From: Paludibacteraceae bacterium
Lineage (GTDB): Bacteria; Bacteroidota; Bacteroidia; Bacteroidales; Paludibacteraceae
Reading direction: 5' to 3'
Assembly: GCA_024401565.1 (NCBI GenBank)
Contig: JAKSKU010000018.1
Coordinates: 1-50,576 of the forward strand
DNA: 50,576 bases
In this document: positions 33,903 to 42,423 of the stretch, piece by piece
Position numbering within the stretch: position 1 is the first letter of the stretch
Layout of the letters: every line of letters begins with the position of its first letter
The notes under the pieces: model-generated
What the model saw: the letters and a program-made list of their open reading frames with translations, nothing else
Database searches by the model: none
Told to the model about the DNA's origin: nothing
Position numbers and translations under genes: made by a program

Positions 33903-33933
33903 CAAAATTATATAAAAATGAGATTATGACAAT
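33903..33933 (-). promoter_or_regulatory. Promoter of the his unit
   Basis: ATTG (33930-33933), 19 nt and TAATTTTG (33903-33910) on the minus strand place the start near 33897, about 13 nt before the leader ATG. The -7 box is the same as that of ssrA. Confidence 0.7.
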
Positions 33934-33961
33934 CTATCTTGCAATTTTTTATCAAACTTTT

Positions 33962-36900
33962 TTATTTCTTGACAAATCTTGCAGTATAAGTTGTCTCGTC
34001 GGCGAATATAGTCATGACGTAAACTCCTGTGTTCAAATCACTGACGTCGACCATAGAAACTTTTTCTGTAGACTCCATTTCAACCACTTTGCGCGACACG
34101 CAATCAGAGATCATGATGCGGTATGGCTTATCTGTCGGAACATCAACATACAATGTGTTGTCGACAGGGTTTGGATAGATAGAAATGCTCTGTTTTACAG
34201 AATCCTCCAAACCTGATGGGTCGTCACATGTAAGTGATCCGTTGGCTGCAAGCGGTGTCGAGATATCAAGTCCCTTATTCAACATGCGGTTGCAAGCAGC
34301 AAACAATGTCAAAGACTCTCCACCATCAGACACACGTCCATAACTTGCGTTCTGCGGGTGTACCTCATAAGTCAACTCGTCAAGAATTGTATTCTCTCCC
34401 ATATAGTCGACAGACAAAATCAACTTCTGACCCTGCTCTGCATCCAACTTGAAGTTCAAATGAAGAGGTCCGTCTTCTGGCTTATTGTCAGCATAAAGAA
34501 GCACTCTACCCTTTGCCGGGATAACTGTCTCCTTGCGAGAGCTAGGGAATGTGAAGCTTTTAGCTTTTGACACATTTGTAAGTGTGAATCCAGCCAAGTC
34601 AACAGGATAAGCCTCTCCATTGTAGATTTCAATCCAGTCTGGTGTTGCGTCATACTCGTCTCTTGTTATATTGTTGGATGCACAAACCTCGTTGATAAAC
34701 AATGACGGTATCTTATAGTCATCGTCAGCCTCCACATACAATGTGACTGTCATATCCTTTCCAACCTTGCCCTCAAACACATCACCCTGAATGTCCGATT
34801 TAGCATTGGATACAGACGATGCTGTCAGTTTCATTGTCAAGTCAGAACTTGATGCCTTGTTCTGATGAATTTCAACGGCAATGACGTTCTTTCCTTTCTT
34901 GAACATAGATCCGTCTATAGAGAACGACGACTCTTCATCATTAGCATACTCGTCTTCCAATACTGCCAGCATATCGTATGTATATGTAGTGTCTTTAGGC
35001 AAATTATATACTGCGACCACCTTTCCATTGACATACACAACAGCAGCGTCGTCGTACATCACATTAAACGAAACCTTCTTGTATTCCTTATCTGAAGCAC
35101 AATCCACTGTGGTACGGAAATAAGCTGTGATATACTTGTTCTCCTTATCTTCTCCATAAGGCAAATTAGTATTGTAGTCACGGTCTGAAGCATAGCCAAA
35201 CTTACCTTTACCAGTTTTCCATTTAGCATCGTCATAGTCTACATCCATCCAATTCTTTGCTGGCATGACACTGTCGTAGAAATATGTCCATACAGTGGAT
35301 CCTGTGATAAGATCCTTTGTATCCACAAGAGAATCCGAAAGGTTCCACTTCTGAATCTTATATCCAAGAGGCAATTTTGGTTCAATCTTTATTTTTTGTC
35401 CTAAATAAGCATTGTAGGAAACAGAAGTTCCAGTCATCGCCTCCTTGTTGAACAAATAATCAACTTCGCTCAACTCTTCAGGAAGTTTGACCTTAAAATC
35501 AAACTTAACTTTAGAGTCAGTCATTCCGAATTTTGAAAGAATCTGATCCTTTATAACTCTGCAACGTGTACTTGTGAACGATTTGATTCCGTTAGTGTAG
35601 TCGTCAACCCTTCCTGAGATAGCTTTTGTGGCGCAGAAATCTCTCTTAACCAATGTCGCTATGGAATCCCATTTTGCCATGATTTTCTCTTCTGTGAAAC
35701 GAGTATTCAACTGTTTCAAGAACTCTGTAGAGAAACGGATCTTGAAATCCTCATTCTGCATACAATGATAGAAAAGGGTTGTCTTCCATTTCGACTTTTC
35801 ATTAAACTGATAGCCGCCACCTGCACCTACTCCATTAGCCCAGTTTACAGCGCTACCGACTCCCATTGAGAAATCGATCATATTCAAACCTGGATCACAA
35901 TAGTTTGGACCCCAGCTGTCATACATTCCGTAACCGAAATCTGTATCGTAAACTATCCAACGGAACTTACCGCCTTTTCTCTTTCTCCATATTTTAGTGT
36001 TGTTGCCTGGCCAGTCTGTATTCACGACAAACTGCTCCAAAATCAACCAATGAATGTACTCTTCCACATCCATTCTCGTAGACAACTGCTCGTAGAAATC
36101 AGCGTCAGCATAATGGTTTTCTACATAATCAATCATCTCATTATAAGCCTCAAGTGTTCCGACAACACTAGAGAGCTTATCTGTCTTGATTGAGATCACA
36201 TCGATTTCATCCTCTTCATAACCATAATTATGGAAAACATAATCCTCATTAGTGCGTTCACGAAGTCCCATCAAACCTTGATACTTACCATTTAGATAAT
36301 AAGCGACAGGCTGGTATCCCTGATAATCAATACCCATGCCCTTACCTAACGACTGCATGAATCCGTCGCGGCATCTCAAAGAGCCATAAGCGTTACCTCC
36401 ATTACGGATTTGAAGGCTCTTCATTTCAGAGAATGACTTTTCTTTAAAGAACTTAGTGTAATTAAGACGATTGTTTCCCGTCTTTTTCGAAGCCTTAATC
36501 TTCAAGCTCTTAGTCTTATATGAATCCTGACGCGAGCAGCCTCCAGTCACACCAATCTCCACTTTCTGGCCACACTTCAACACTCCGCCTTCGAAATACT
36601 CAAAATATGCAGGACGCGTCCAATCTCTATTATAATTTGCTCGCGCTTCAACACACGAACTAGCTCCGGCAACACCATTAGTACCCTTTACACAAATACC
36701 TATCTGGTCATCGTTCAAAAACGCATCGTCTGTCACAATAGAGACAACAGGAAGTTCTGTGCCGGAACACTCTCCATATGGTGATTTTAGCACAAACGTA
36801 CCTGCCAAAACATCACTGGACAACTGTCCTTTAATAAACGCTTTCGCTCTGATTGGCTTGTTCTCCTTTATCTTAATCGGACCTTCATACAAATGGCTGT

Positions 36901-37537
36901 CTTCTGTCGGAGTTGATCCATCCGTAGTGTAATAAATCACGGCATTGGCAGAATCACAAGATATAGAGATCTCTTTGCTCTCCTCGTCAAAATAAAAACC
37001 TGGTTTTGTCACAAAATGTGGCGTAGGCACACGAGACGCAAACGCCTTTGAGTTCTTTTCTCCTGGAGTAGGCTCCATATAACCACCGTCTCCATACGAC
37101 ACATTTGGCAATTGAAGCGGATAATTCATTGAAAACTTAGTTCCATTTGGAAGAACTATTTCTATTTTACCTGCCTTATACCCCAATTTCTTTGGGAATC
37201 CGCCCAAAATGGTAGACGACGTTGACTTTGTCTCAACATCACCGTCGAATGCCAATATACTATAACCTTTAGGAATTTTATGGCTCTCCTGGAAGACTCC
37301 TGTCCAATCTACCTTACCAGTTTCCTTATATGCAGTAACTGTCGCTCCCTTTAACTCTACAGGATCTCCATCATTATAGAATTCCAGCCACGAAGGGAAA
37401 TCAAATGTAGAGCCATCCATGTATGCCGAAATATTGCACGGCATTATCTCATTAATCTTAACAACAGCTTTTGCGACTCCAAAAGAAGAAGCCAACAAAA
37501 GTATAGCAGTAAGTTTTCTATATATAACGTTTCTCAT
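33962..37537 (-). CDS. CotH-type secreted protein with T9SS sorting domain
   Basis: The 1191-residue protein has a signal peptide (ILLLASSFGVAKA). A lamin-tail domain follows (about 25-170, VVKINEIMPCN, WLEFYNDGDPVELKG), then a chitobiase-like Ig domain (AVIYYTTDGSTPTEDSHLYE). The CotH kinase-like region (about 260-640) has LQIRNGGNAYGSLRCRDGFM, YYLNGKYQGLMGLRERTNED and FRWIVYDTDFGYGMYD. A discoidin or jelly-roll-like block and a second lamin-tail domain (LFINEVCASNN, PDWIEIYNGEAYPVDLAGF) come next. The end (SISIYPNPVDNTLYVDV to YTARFVKK) is a type A T9SS sorting domain. CotH of Bacillus is a spore-coat protein kinase; catalysis here is not shown. It should be secreted and attached to the cell surface. 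Confidence 0.92.
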   Translation of the reverse strand: MRNVIYRKLTAILLLASSFGVAKAVVKINEIMPCNISAYMDGSTFDFPSWLEFYNDGDPVELKGATVTAYKETGKVDWTGVFQESHKIPKGYSILAFDGDVETKSTSSTILGGFPKKLGYKAGKIEIVLPNGTKFSMNYPLQLPNVSYGDGGYMEPTPGEKNSKAFASRVPTPHFVTKPGFYFDEESKEISISCDSANAVIYYTTDGSTPTEDSHLYEGPIKIKENKPIRAKAFIKGQLSSDVLAGTFVLKSPYGECSGTELPVVSIVTDDAFLNDDQIGICVKGTNGVAGASSCVEARANYNRDWTRPAYFEYFEGGVLKCGQKVEIGVTGGCSRQDSYKTKSLKIKASKKTGNNRLNYTKFFKEKSFSEMKSLQIRNGGNAYGSLRCRDGFMQSLGKGMGIDYQGYQPVAYYLNGKYQGLMGLRERTNEDYVFHNYGYEEDEIDVISIKTDKLSSVVGTLEAYNEMIDYVENHYADADFYEQLSTRMDVEEYIHWLILEQFVVNTDWPGNNTKIWRKRKGGKFRWIVYDTDFGYGMYDSWGPNYCDPGLNMIDFSMGVGSAVNWANGVGAGGGYQFNEKSKWKTTLFYHCMQNEDFKIRFSTEFLKQLNTRFTEEKIMAKWDSIATLVKRDFCATKAISGRVDDYTNGIKSFTSTRCRVIKDQILSKFGMTDSKVKFDFKVKLPEELSEVDYLFNKEAMTGTSVSYNAYLGQKIKIEPKLPLGYKIQKWNLSDSLVDTKDLITGSTVWTYFYDSVMPAKNWMDVDYDDAKWKTGKGKFGYASDRDYNTNLPYGEDKENKYITAYFRTTVDCASDKEYKKVSFNVMYDDAAVVYVNGKVVAVYNLPKDTTYTYDMLAVLEDEYANDEESSFSIDGSMFKKGKNVIAVEIHQNKASSSDLTMKLTASSVSNAKSDIQGDVFEGKVGKDMTVTLYVEADDDYKIPSLFINEVCASNNITRDEYDATPDWIEIYNGEAYPVDLAGFTLTNVSKAKSFTFPSSRKETVIPAKGRVLLYADNKPEDGPLHLNFKLDAEQGQKLILSVDYMGENTILDELTYEVHPQNASYGRVSDGGESLTLFAACNRMLNKGLDISTPLAANGSLTCDDPSGLEDSVKQSISIYPNPVDNTLYVDVPTDKPYRIMISDCVSRKVVEMESTEKVSMVDVSDLNTGVYVMTIFADETTYTARFVKK

Positions 37538-37562
37538 AAGCCCTATTTAAATTATGAAGACA

Positions 37563-37593
37563 CAAATATATTAATCGACTTCATAAAATCAAA
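37563..37593 (-). promoter_or_regulatory. Promoter of the CotH-type gene
   Basis: TTTG (37590-37593), 19 nt and TATATTTG (37563-37570) on the minus strand give a full match, 25 nt before the ATG. Confidence 0.67.
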
Positions 37594-37720
37594 ATTTACA
37601 GATTTAAAAAACAGGCCAATATGTAAAATTCCATAAAAAAGATAGATTTTATGCGAGTTATATCAGCTCGCTCATTTTAATGCCCGTCCTTGCACAGAGT
37701 GACAAAGACGACAATTACCT

Positions 37721-38236
37721 TCAGTCACTGTTCTGATGCAATATCAGATTATAAGCGTCAATCATGCGGTTAAGTTCCTCACGCGTCTCCAACAACAATG
37801 TCAACGCTCTGTCCCTTGTGTTTCTTTTTCTCTCATTTCTGATTTCAGAAATAGCTCCTTCTATTGTGAGTCGGCGTTCTCTCAACAAGAGTTTTAGCAA
37901 TTGAAGATTCTCAATATTCTCTTTGGTAAACTTTCGTGTGCCCTTTCGTGAACGGCAGCTACAAAAATTCTTTCCCAAAACTGAAAATTGATCTTCCCAG
38001 AAACGAATCGTAGATTGGGTTTCTCCAATTATAGTCTCTACCTCACTTATCTTAAAATACTTTTTTTCATAGACGGAAGGTTCTTCACCATCGGATAATC
38101 CGCCATCGGCATCTTCACCTTCAGGCAGATCCGCCTCATCGTCAGTCTCGTTCCAGACATCACTGTCATTCGTCGTCTCTGACATTTCGGAAGAATCATC
38201 CCAAACTATTAGATCATCGTCAGTTTCACCAATCAT
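37721..38236 (-). CDS. MerR-family regulator with acidic N-terminal tail
   Basis: Residues 57-130 form a MerR-type winged helix: YFKISEVETIIGETQSTIRFWEDQF, then GTRKFTKENIENLQLLKLLLRERRLTIEGAISEI, ending in a short helix (RALTLLLETREELNRMIDAYNLIL). This resembles the small MerR proteins common in Bacteroidota, which lack an effector domain. Unusually, residues 1-53 hold 22 Asp/Glu and no Lys or Arg. No start codon inside the frame removes the tail before the HTH, since the only other Met is at residue 18. Targets are unknown. It lies after the OmpA gene, behind that gene's terminator. Confidence 0.88.
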   Translation of the reverse strand: MIGETDDDLIVWDDSSEMSETTNDSDVWNETDDEADLPEGEDADGGLSDGEEPSVYEKKYFKISEVETIIGETQSTIRFWEDQFSVLGKNFCSCRSRKGTRKFTKENIENLQLLKLLLRERRLTIEGAISEIRNERKRNTRDRALTLLLETREELNRMIDAYNLILHQNSD

Positions 38237-38258
38237 ACCTATTCACTCTTTATATATC

Positions 38259-38296
38259 AAAAAAAAGAGAAAGAACCGCCGAAACGATTCTTTCTC
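38259..38296 (-). terminator. Intrinsic terminator of the OmpA-family gene
   Basis: GAGAAAGAA and TTCTTTCTC form a 9-bp stem followed by eight T on the minus strand, 22 nt after the stop. Confidence 0.88.
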
Positions 38297-38317
38297 AAAT
38301 TTATACTGGGAATTCTA

Positions 38318-39772
38318 TTAGAACTCAACCTCGAATGCAACGCGGCGGTTCTCAGCACGACCCTTAGCTGTCTTGTTGCTAGCTACTGGAACTGTATCAC
38401 CGTAACCTGCAGCAGCCAAACGAGACTCGTCAACACCCTTCTCTACTAGGTATGCTCTAACAGCAGCAGCACGATCCTTAGAAAGCTGCATGTTCTTACC
38501 TGGATCACCTACGTTATCTGTGTGACCACCGATGTTCAACTTGTATGCAGGGTTCTCATTCATTACCTTAACAACATCGTCTAGGATAGCGAATGAAGCC
38601 TTACCCTTGATCTTAGACTTACCAGTCTCGAACTGAACTCCGTTAAGAGCCTTCTTGAACAACTGCTTAACCTCAGCCTTGATCTCAGGACATCCCTTGT
38701 TCTCCTTGATACCTGGAGTCTCAGGACACTTATCCTCGAAGTCGTAAACACCATCACCGTCCTTATCTGTTGGACATCCGTTAGCGTCTACAAATCCATT
38801 AGCACCAGCAGGAGTACCAGGACACTTATCCAAGTAATCAGCTACACCGTCACCGTCTGTATCTAGTGGACAACCCTTCTCGTCTACCATACCTCTAGCC
38901 TCAGCTGGAGTGTCAGGACACTGGTCAAGGTAATCAGGAACACCGTCACCATCAGAATCGATAGGACAACCTGTTGAATCAACCTTTGCCTCTGAAGGAG
39001 TACCAGGACACTTATCCAAGTAATCAGGAACACCGTCCTTATCCTCATCTAGTGGACAACCGTTTGCATCAACTGCTACACCAAGAGGAGTGTTTGGACA
39101 CTGGTCAAGCTTATCCTCAACACCGTCCTTATCTGAATCCTTAGGAGCACCGAAAGCAAACTTCAAACCTAGGCTGTGCATCAACTGCTGATCGTTGAAG
39201 CTACCGTAATCGTAAGTATCCTTATCGTCACCTAGAGTGTAACCGTAACGTGCCATGTAAGACAATGAAAGACGCTCTGTCAATCTCAAATCACATCCAA
39301 GACCTGCAGCGATAACTACATCACCGCCTTCCTCTCCGATATACTTCTCAGCATCCTTCTCCATCAAATAACGATATCCAACACCTGCGAACAAGTATGG
39401 GTGGAAAAGTGCCTTGTCTTTTGTAACAAACTTGAAGGCAGCAGTCAAATCGCCATAAACCTCTCTCAACTTCATCTCAGGAAGGTTGCTCTTTGGTGCA
39501 GACGCCTCTTCCTTCTTTGCTCCTAGTAAACCGTATGAACCGAAGAATGAAACATCCCAACGCTGGTTCAAGAAACGAGATACAGAAACACCGCCATGTC
39601 CATAGAAACTATAGTTATCCTTTAGGATGCCCATCATATTGCTAGCGAGCTCTCCTTCATACTCTGTCAAACCGCCATAGACACCTACTGCCCACGGATT
39701 TGACTCTGTCTGAGCTGTTGCGACTGCTACACTTGAAAGTGCTGCACACGCTAAAGTTACAATCTTTTTCAT
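38318..39772 (-). CDS. OmpA-family outer membrane protein with TSP3 repeats
   Basis: The 484-residue protein has a signal peptide (cut after VATAQ), then an eight-stranded barrel domain (about 22-205). Five thrombospondin type 3 calcium-binding repeats follow (for example DSDGDGVPDYLDQCP, DTDGDGVADYLDKCP) at about 210-350. It ends in an OmpA/MotB peptidoglycan-binding domain with NIGGHTDNVGDPGKNMQLSKDRA and GYGDTVPVASNKTAKGRAENRRV. It ties the outer membrane to the cell wall and is often one of the most abundant Bacteroidota surface proteins. The final EVEF is a good barrel-type ending. A -7 box lies at 39828-39835. Confidence 0.95.
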   Translation of the reverse strand: MKKIVTLACAALSSVAVATAQTESNPWAVGVYGGLTEYEGELASNMMGILKDNYSFYGHGGVSVSRFLNQRWDVSFFGSYGLLGAKKEEASAPKSNLPEMKLREVYGDLTAAFKFVTKDKALFHPYLFAGVGYRYLMEKDAEKYIGEEGGDVVIAAGLGCDLRLTERLSLSYMARYGYTLGDDKDTYDYGSFNDQQLMHSLGLKFAFGAPKDSDKDGVEDKLDQCPNTPLGVAVDANGCPLDEDKDGVPDYLDKCPGTPSEAKVDSTGCPIDSDGDGVPDYLDQCPDTPAEARGMVDEKGCPLDTDGDGVADYLDKCPGTPAGANGFVDANGCPTDKDGDGVYDFEDKCPETPGIKENKGCPEIKAEVKQLFKKALNGVQFETGKSKIKGKASFAILDDVVKVMNENPAYKLNIGGHTDNVGDPGKNMQLSKDRAAAVRAYLVEKGVDESRLAAAGYGDTVPVASNKTAKGRAENRRVAFEVEF

Positions 39773-39827
39773 TTTTTTCGTGTAGAATGAAAATTAATAT
39801 TTTTTTATTTCTGCTTACAAATGTATA

Positions 39828-39835
39828 ACTTTTTT
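39828..39835 (-). promoter_or_regulatory. -7 promoter element of the OmpA-family gene
   Basis: TACATTTG on the minus strand fits TAnnTTTG, 55 nt before the ATG. No clear -33 box is found. Confidence 0.42.
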
Positions 39836-39875
39836 AGAGTATTTTATCAAAACGTAACATTTTTTTACACTTATG

Positions 39876-42170
39876 TTAGTTTTCTATCAAACTTTCTCCA
39901 AATATCAAGAATCCTATATTCAATCCGACATTTATATTTTTAAACGGTTTTTGATAAGACCCAACATGCACTCCAGCCGTAATCAAATCCAATTGAAGCG
40001 CAAATGTAAGCTCATTTATAGTGTTCCAATCACGTGGCACAATCTTACAAGTGTTGAACAAATCGGTTCGTCCAAAGAGATATGACTCATAACGTAACTG
40101 CAGCTGGTTGTTGAACTTAACAACTGGCTTCAACCCTACCGCGACATAACATGGAGATCGGTAATCGAACAGCAAAGATGTCAGGGAATGTGTGGTTGGC
40201 TCAAATGCAGGCAACTTGAAAAATGTAGATTTCTCATTGCCATTGTATCCCCAATTGCTGGTCACAAACTCCACAAACGTGCCCAATGAAAAATGACTGG
40301 CCATATCATAGTATTTCTCATGGTAACCTTTGAACACGACATTAGTATGCCAATGAGGATCGCTGGCCAACTGGTACAAGTCGCCTTCAAACGCCTCTTC
40401 ATACCATGTGCGCTGCTCTCGCGAACGTATCACCTGTATGCTCACCTTATGGTTCGACCCAGACGTCGAATACTTCCTGTGCGGAAAGGAATTATAGTGC
40501 GCGGAAATACCAGACGCCCATGCCCGCACTCGCGTCATATCCCTCTCCTCCTCATTGGATTTCAATCCGGAATGACGGTACTTGTTCAGTCCGTATCCTG
40601 TGCTTGCCTCAACTTTTCCATGATTGCCCAATGGAATTCCATATTTCAGTTTTCCAAAGATCTCATACTTGCTGCCCTGGCTTGGCGAATCATATTTAAA
40701 ATACACCTTGTCGCCATAATACTTGAAATTCTGCACCGCGCCGTAGGCCTTCACGTACATCGGCTTCTGCGTCGGCATGTCCAATCTGCCCATCAGCTGG
40801 AGTGCCGAATAGAAATTTCCTATCTGGCCGGAGCATACCAAATCGAACGGGACATACGTCACTCCTTGGTAATCAGCGCCAAAATACAACTGGTTGAGCA
40901 AAGCCGAAGATATATTACCTCCAATGCCCACAGAAAGGTTGTTTTGCATCTTCATATTCATTATCAGATCAAAGCCTTCCCCATAATATGCGCCAGACGG
41001 CTCTATCTCCTGGATGCGGTGATCCGACAACAAACGAAAATATCCTTTCTCAAAATCCTCAAAGCTGACGCTGTCTTTTTTTGCCTGCATCATTCTCAAC
41101 ACATAATCTCGCTTGTAGCCTCTGACTCCAGGCGTATACACATGTCGGAACGAGAACTCTGGCAGTTTGCCACGATAGTCTTGTCTGACGGAATCCAATG
41201 AAGCCAGACTCCTGCGTCTCGCCACCTCTGCCTTTATCTCCGGCATGTGTGCCATACAGGAATCGTAGCCAATCTGCACAAGTTCTTCAATTCTGTCAAA
41301 ATCAAGCAGACGCACATCGTCGTATTTGAACTCAAATATCTTTCCTTTCTTTCCCTGCGGCATAGAGAAATCCTGCTTAAGCGTGATCATGCACTCCAGC
41401 AAATCGTACAACGAGGCCGACTCATCCAACGGTGTGATGTCTGACGTCACTGACGAACCGATAACATAATCGGGATCAAACTCCTTCACCAGCGTATGAA
41501 TAGGGAAATTATCGTAAATACCACCGTCTACAAGCAATTTGCCGTCAATCTTCACCGACGGATAGATCAACGGGAATCCCATAGTGGAATGCATACACTG
41601 CGTCAGGTCTCCTCCCCTATGCACCACACTTTCTTTCTTATAGATATCCGACGCCACACATCTGAAAGGGATCATCAGGCTGTCGAAGTTTCCATTACAC
41701 ATCGCACCCTCCCTAAGATACATTTTCATAAAGGCAAAATTCTTATAGACGGGATTTATCAGACTGCGAGGGAAACGCGGAGCTATGGCGATAGAGTCGT
41801 CCAACGTTATCTTTAGGCTTCCAAACTCTGGTGTCGGCTCATTGCGTCTGAACCTATACGCTTTGTCATCCGGAAGATAGAAATTAGTCCACTCTTTGAA
41901 GTCATCACTCAGCAGCACACCTTTGATCTCGTCCACCGTATATCCCATACAATACAAAGATCCGATGATGGCTCCCATCGAAGTTCCTATCACATAGTCG
42001 ATAGGGATATCGTTCTCTTCCAAAGCCTTCAGCACTCCTATATGCGTGCCTCCACGGGCCCCTCCTCCACTGAGGGCGACACCTATCGACTGCGAACTGA
42101 CATTCACAACCGACAGCGACAAGCAGAAACATATTAAGATTCTAGACAAAACTGATCTCATAAAATACAT
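39876..42170 (-). CDS. Patatin-like phospholipase fused to an outer membrane barrel
   Basis: The 764-residue protein has a signal peptide and then a patatin domain (about 28-310). The oxyanion loop is ALSGGGARGGTHIGVLKALE, the nucleophile Ser is in VIGTSMGAIIGS and the Asp of the dyad is in LLVDGGIYDNFPI. A POTRA-like segment follows (FSFRHVYTPGVRGYKRDYVLR, residues about 345-400), then a long beta-rich region of the Omp85/surface-antigen type to the C-terminus. This order, patatin-POTRA-barrel, is that of type Vd autotransporters such as PlpD. So the lipase is expected to be carried to the cell surface or released. A shorter start at 42161 (MRSVLSRI) is possible. The phospholipid substrate is inferred. 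Confidence 0.92.
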   Translation of the reverse strand: MYFMRSVLSRILICFCLSLSVVNVSSQSIGVALSGGGARGGTHIGVLKALEENDIPIDYVIGTSMGAIIGSLYCMGYTVDEIKGVLLSDDFKEWTNFYLPDDKAYRFRRNEPTPEFGSLKITLDDSIAIAPRFPRSLINPVYKNFAFMKMYLREGAMCNGNFDSLMIPFRCVASDIYKKESVVHRGGDLTQCMHSTMGFPLIYPSVKIDGKLLVDGGIYDNFPIHTLVKEFDPDYVIGSSVTSDITPLDESASLYDLLECMITLKQDFSMPQGKKGKIFEFKYDDVRLLDFDRIEELVQIGYDSCMAHMPEIKAEVARRRSLASLDSVRQDYRGKLPEFSFRHVYTPGVRGYKRDYVLRMMQAKKDSVSFEDFEKGYFRLLSDHRIQEIEPSGAYYGEGFDLIMNMKMQNNLSVGIGGNISSALLNQLYFGADYQGVTYVPFDLVCSGQIGNFYSALQLMGRLDMPTQKPMYVKAYGAVQNFKYYGDKVYFKYDSPSQGSKYEIFGKLKYGIPLGNHGKVEASTGYGLNKYRHSGLKSNEEERDMTRVRAWASGISAHYNSFPHRKYSTSGSNHKVSIQVIRSREQRTWYEEAFEGDLYQLASDPHWHTNVVFKGYHEKYYDMASHFSLGTFVEFVTSNWGYNGNEKSTFFKLPAFEPTTHSLTSLLFDYRSPCYVAVGLKPVVKFNNQLQLRYESYLFGRTDLFNTCKIVPRDWNTINELTFALQLDLITAGVHVGSYQKPFKNINVGLNIGFLIFGESLIEN

Positions 42171-42252
42171 GCAATTTAGCTGTCCAAAAACGCACTAATC
42201 ATCCAACTTTCACGAGCCCGGACAACACTTCTCCATTTTATATAAACGTCTG

Positions 42253-42260
42253 CAAAAATA
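42253..42260 (-). promoter_or_regulatory. -7 promoter element of the patatin gene
   Basis: TATTTTTG on the minus strand fits TAnnTTTG, about 82 nt before the ATG. TTTG lies 16 nt upstream, which is too close for a good pair. Confidence 0.35.
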
Positions 42261-42343
42261 TAAATAAAAAACATCACAAACGTTTGCTTCTGACATCATT
42301 TGACCAACATCATGGACAATAGTTTTCAACAATTCCAACTTCT

Positions 42344-42375
42344 TTTGCATTACGTCTCCATTTTTCTTACCTTTG
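42344..42375 (+). promoter_or_regulatory. Promoter of the LytTR regulator gene
   Basis: TTTG (42344-42347), 20 nt and TACCTTTG (42368-42375) are a full match, 48 nt before the ATG. Confidence 0.66.
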
Positions 42376-42423
42376 TGCTCATTTTTCCGGGAAAAGAGAA
42401 ATCACAAGGATAATTGAAGAAAA

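Noticed and set aside
40293-41201. 302-residue plus-strand ORF
   Set aside because: It is antisense to the well-supported patatin gene and has a low-complexity, domain-free translation; a shadow of the real frame.
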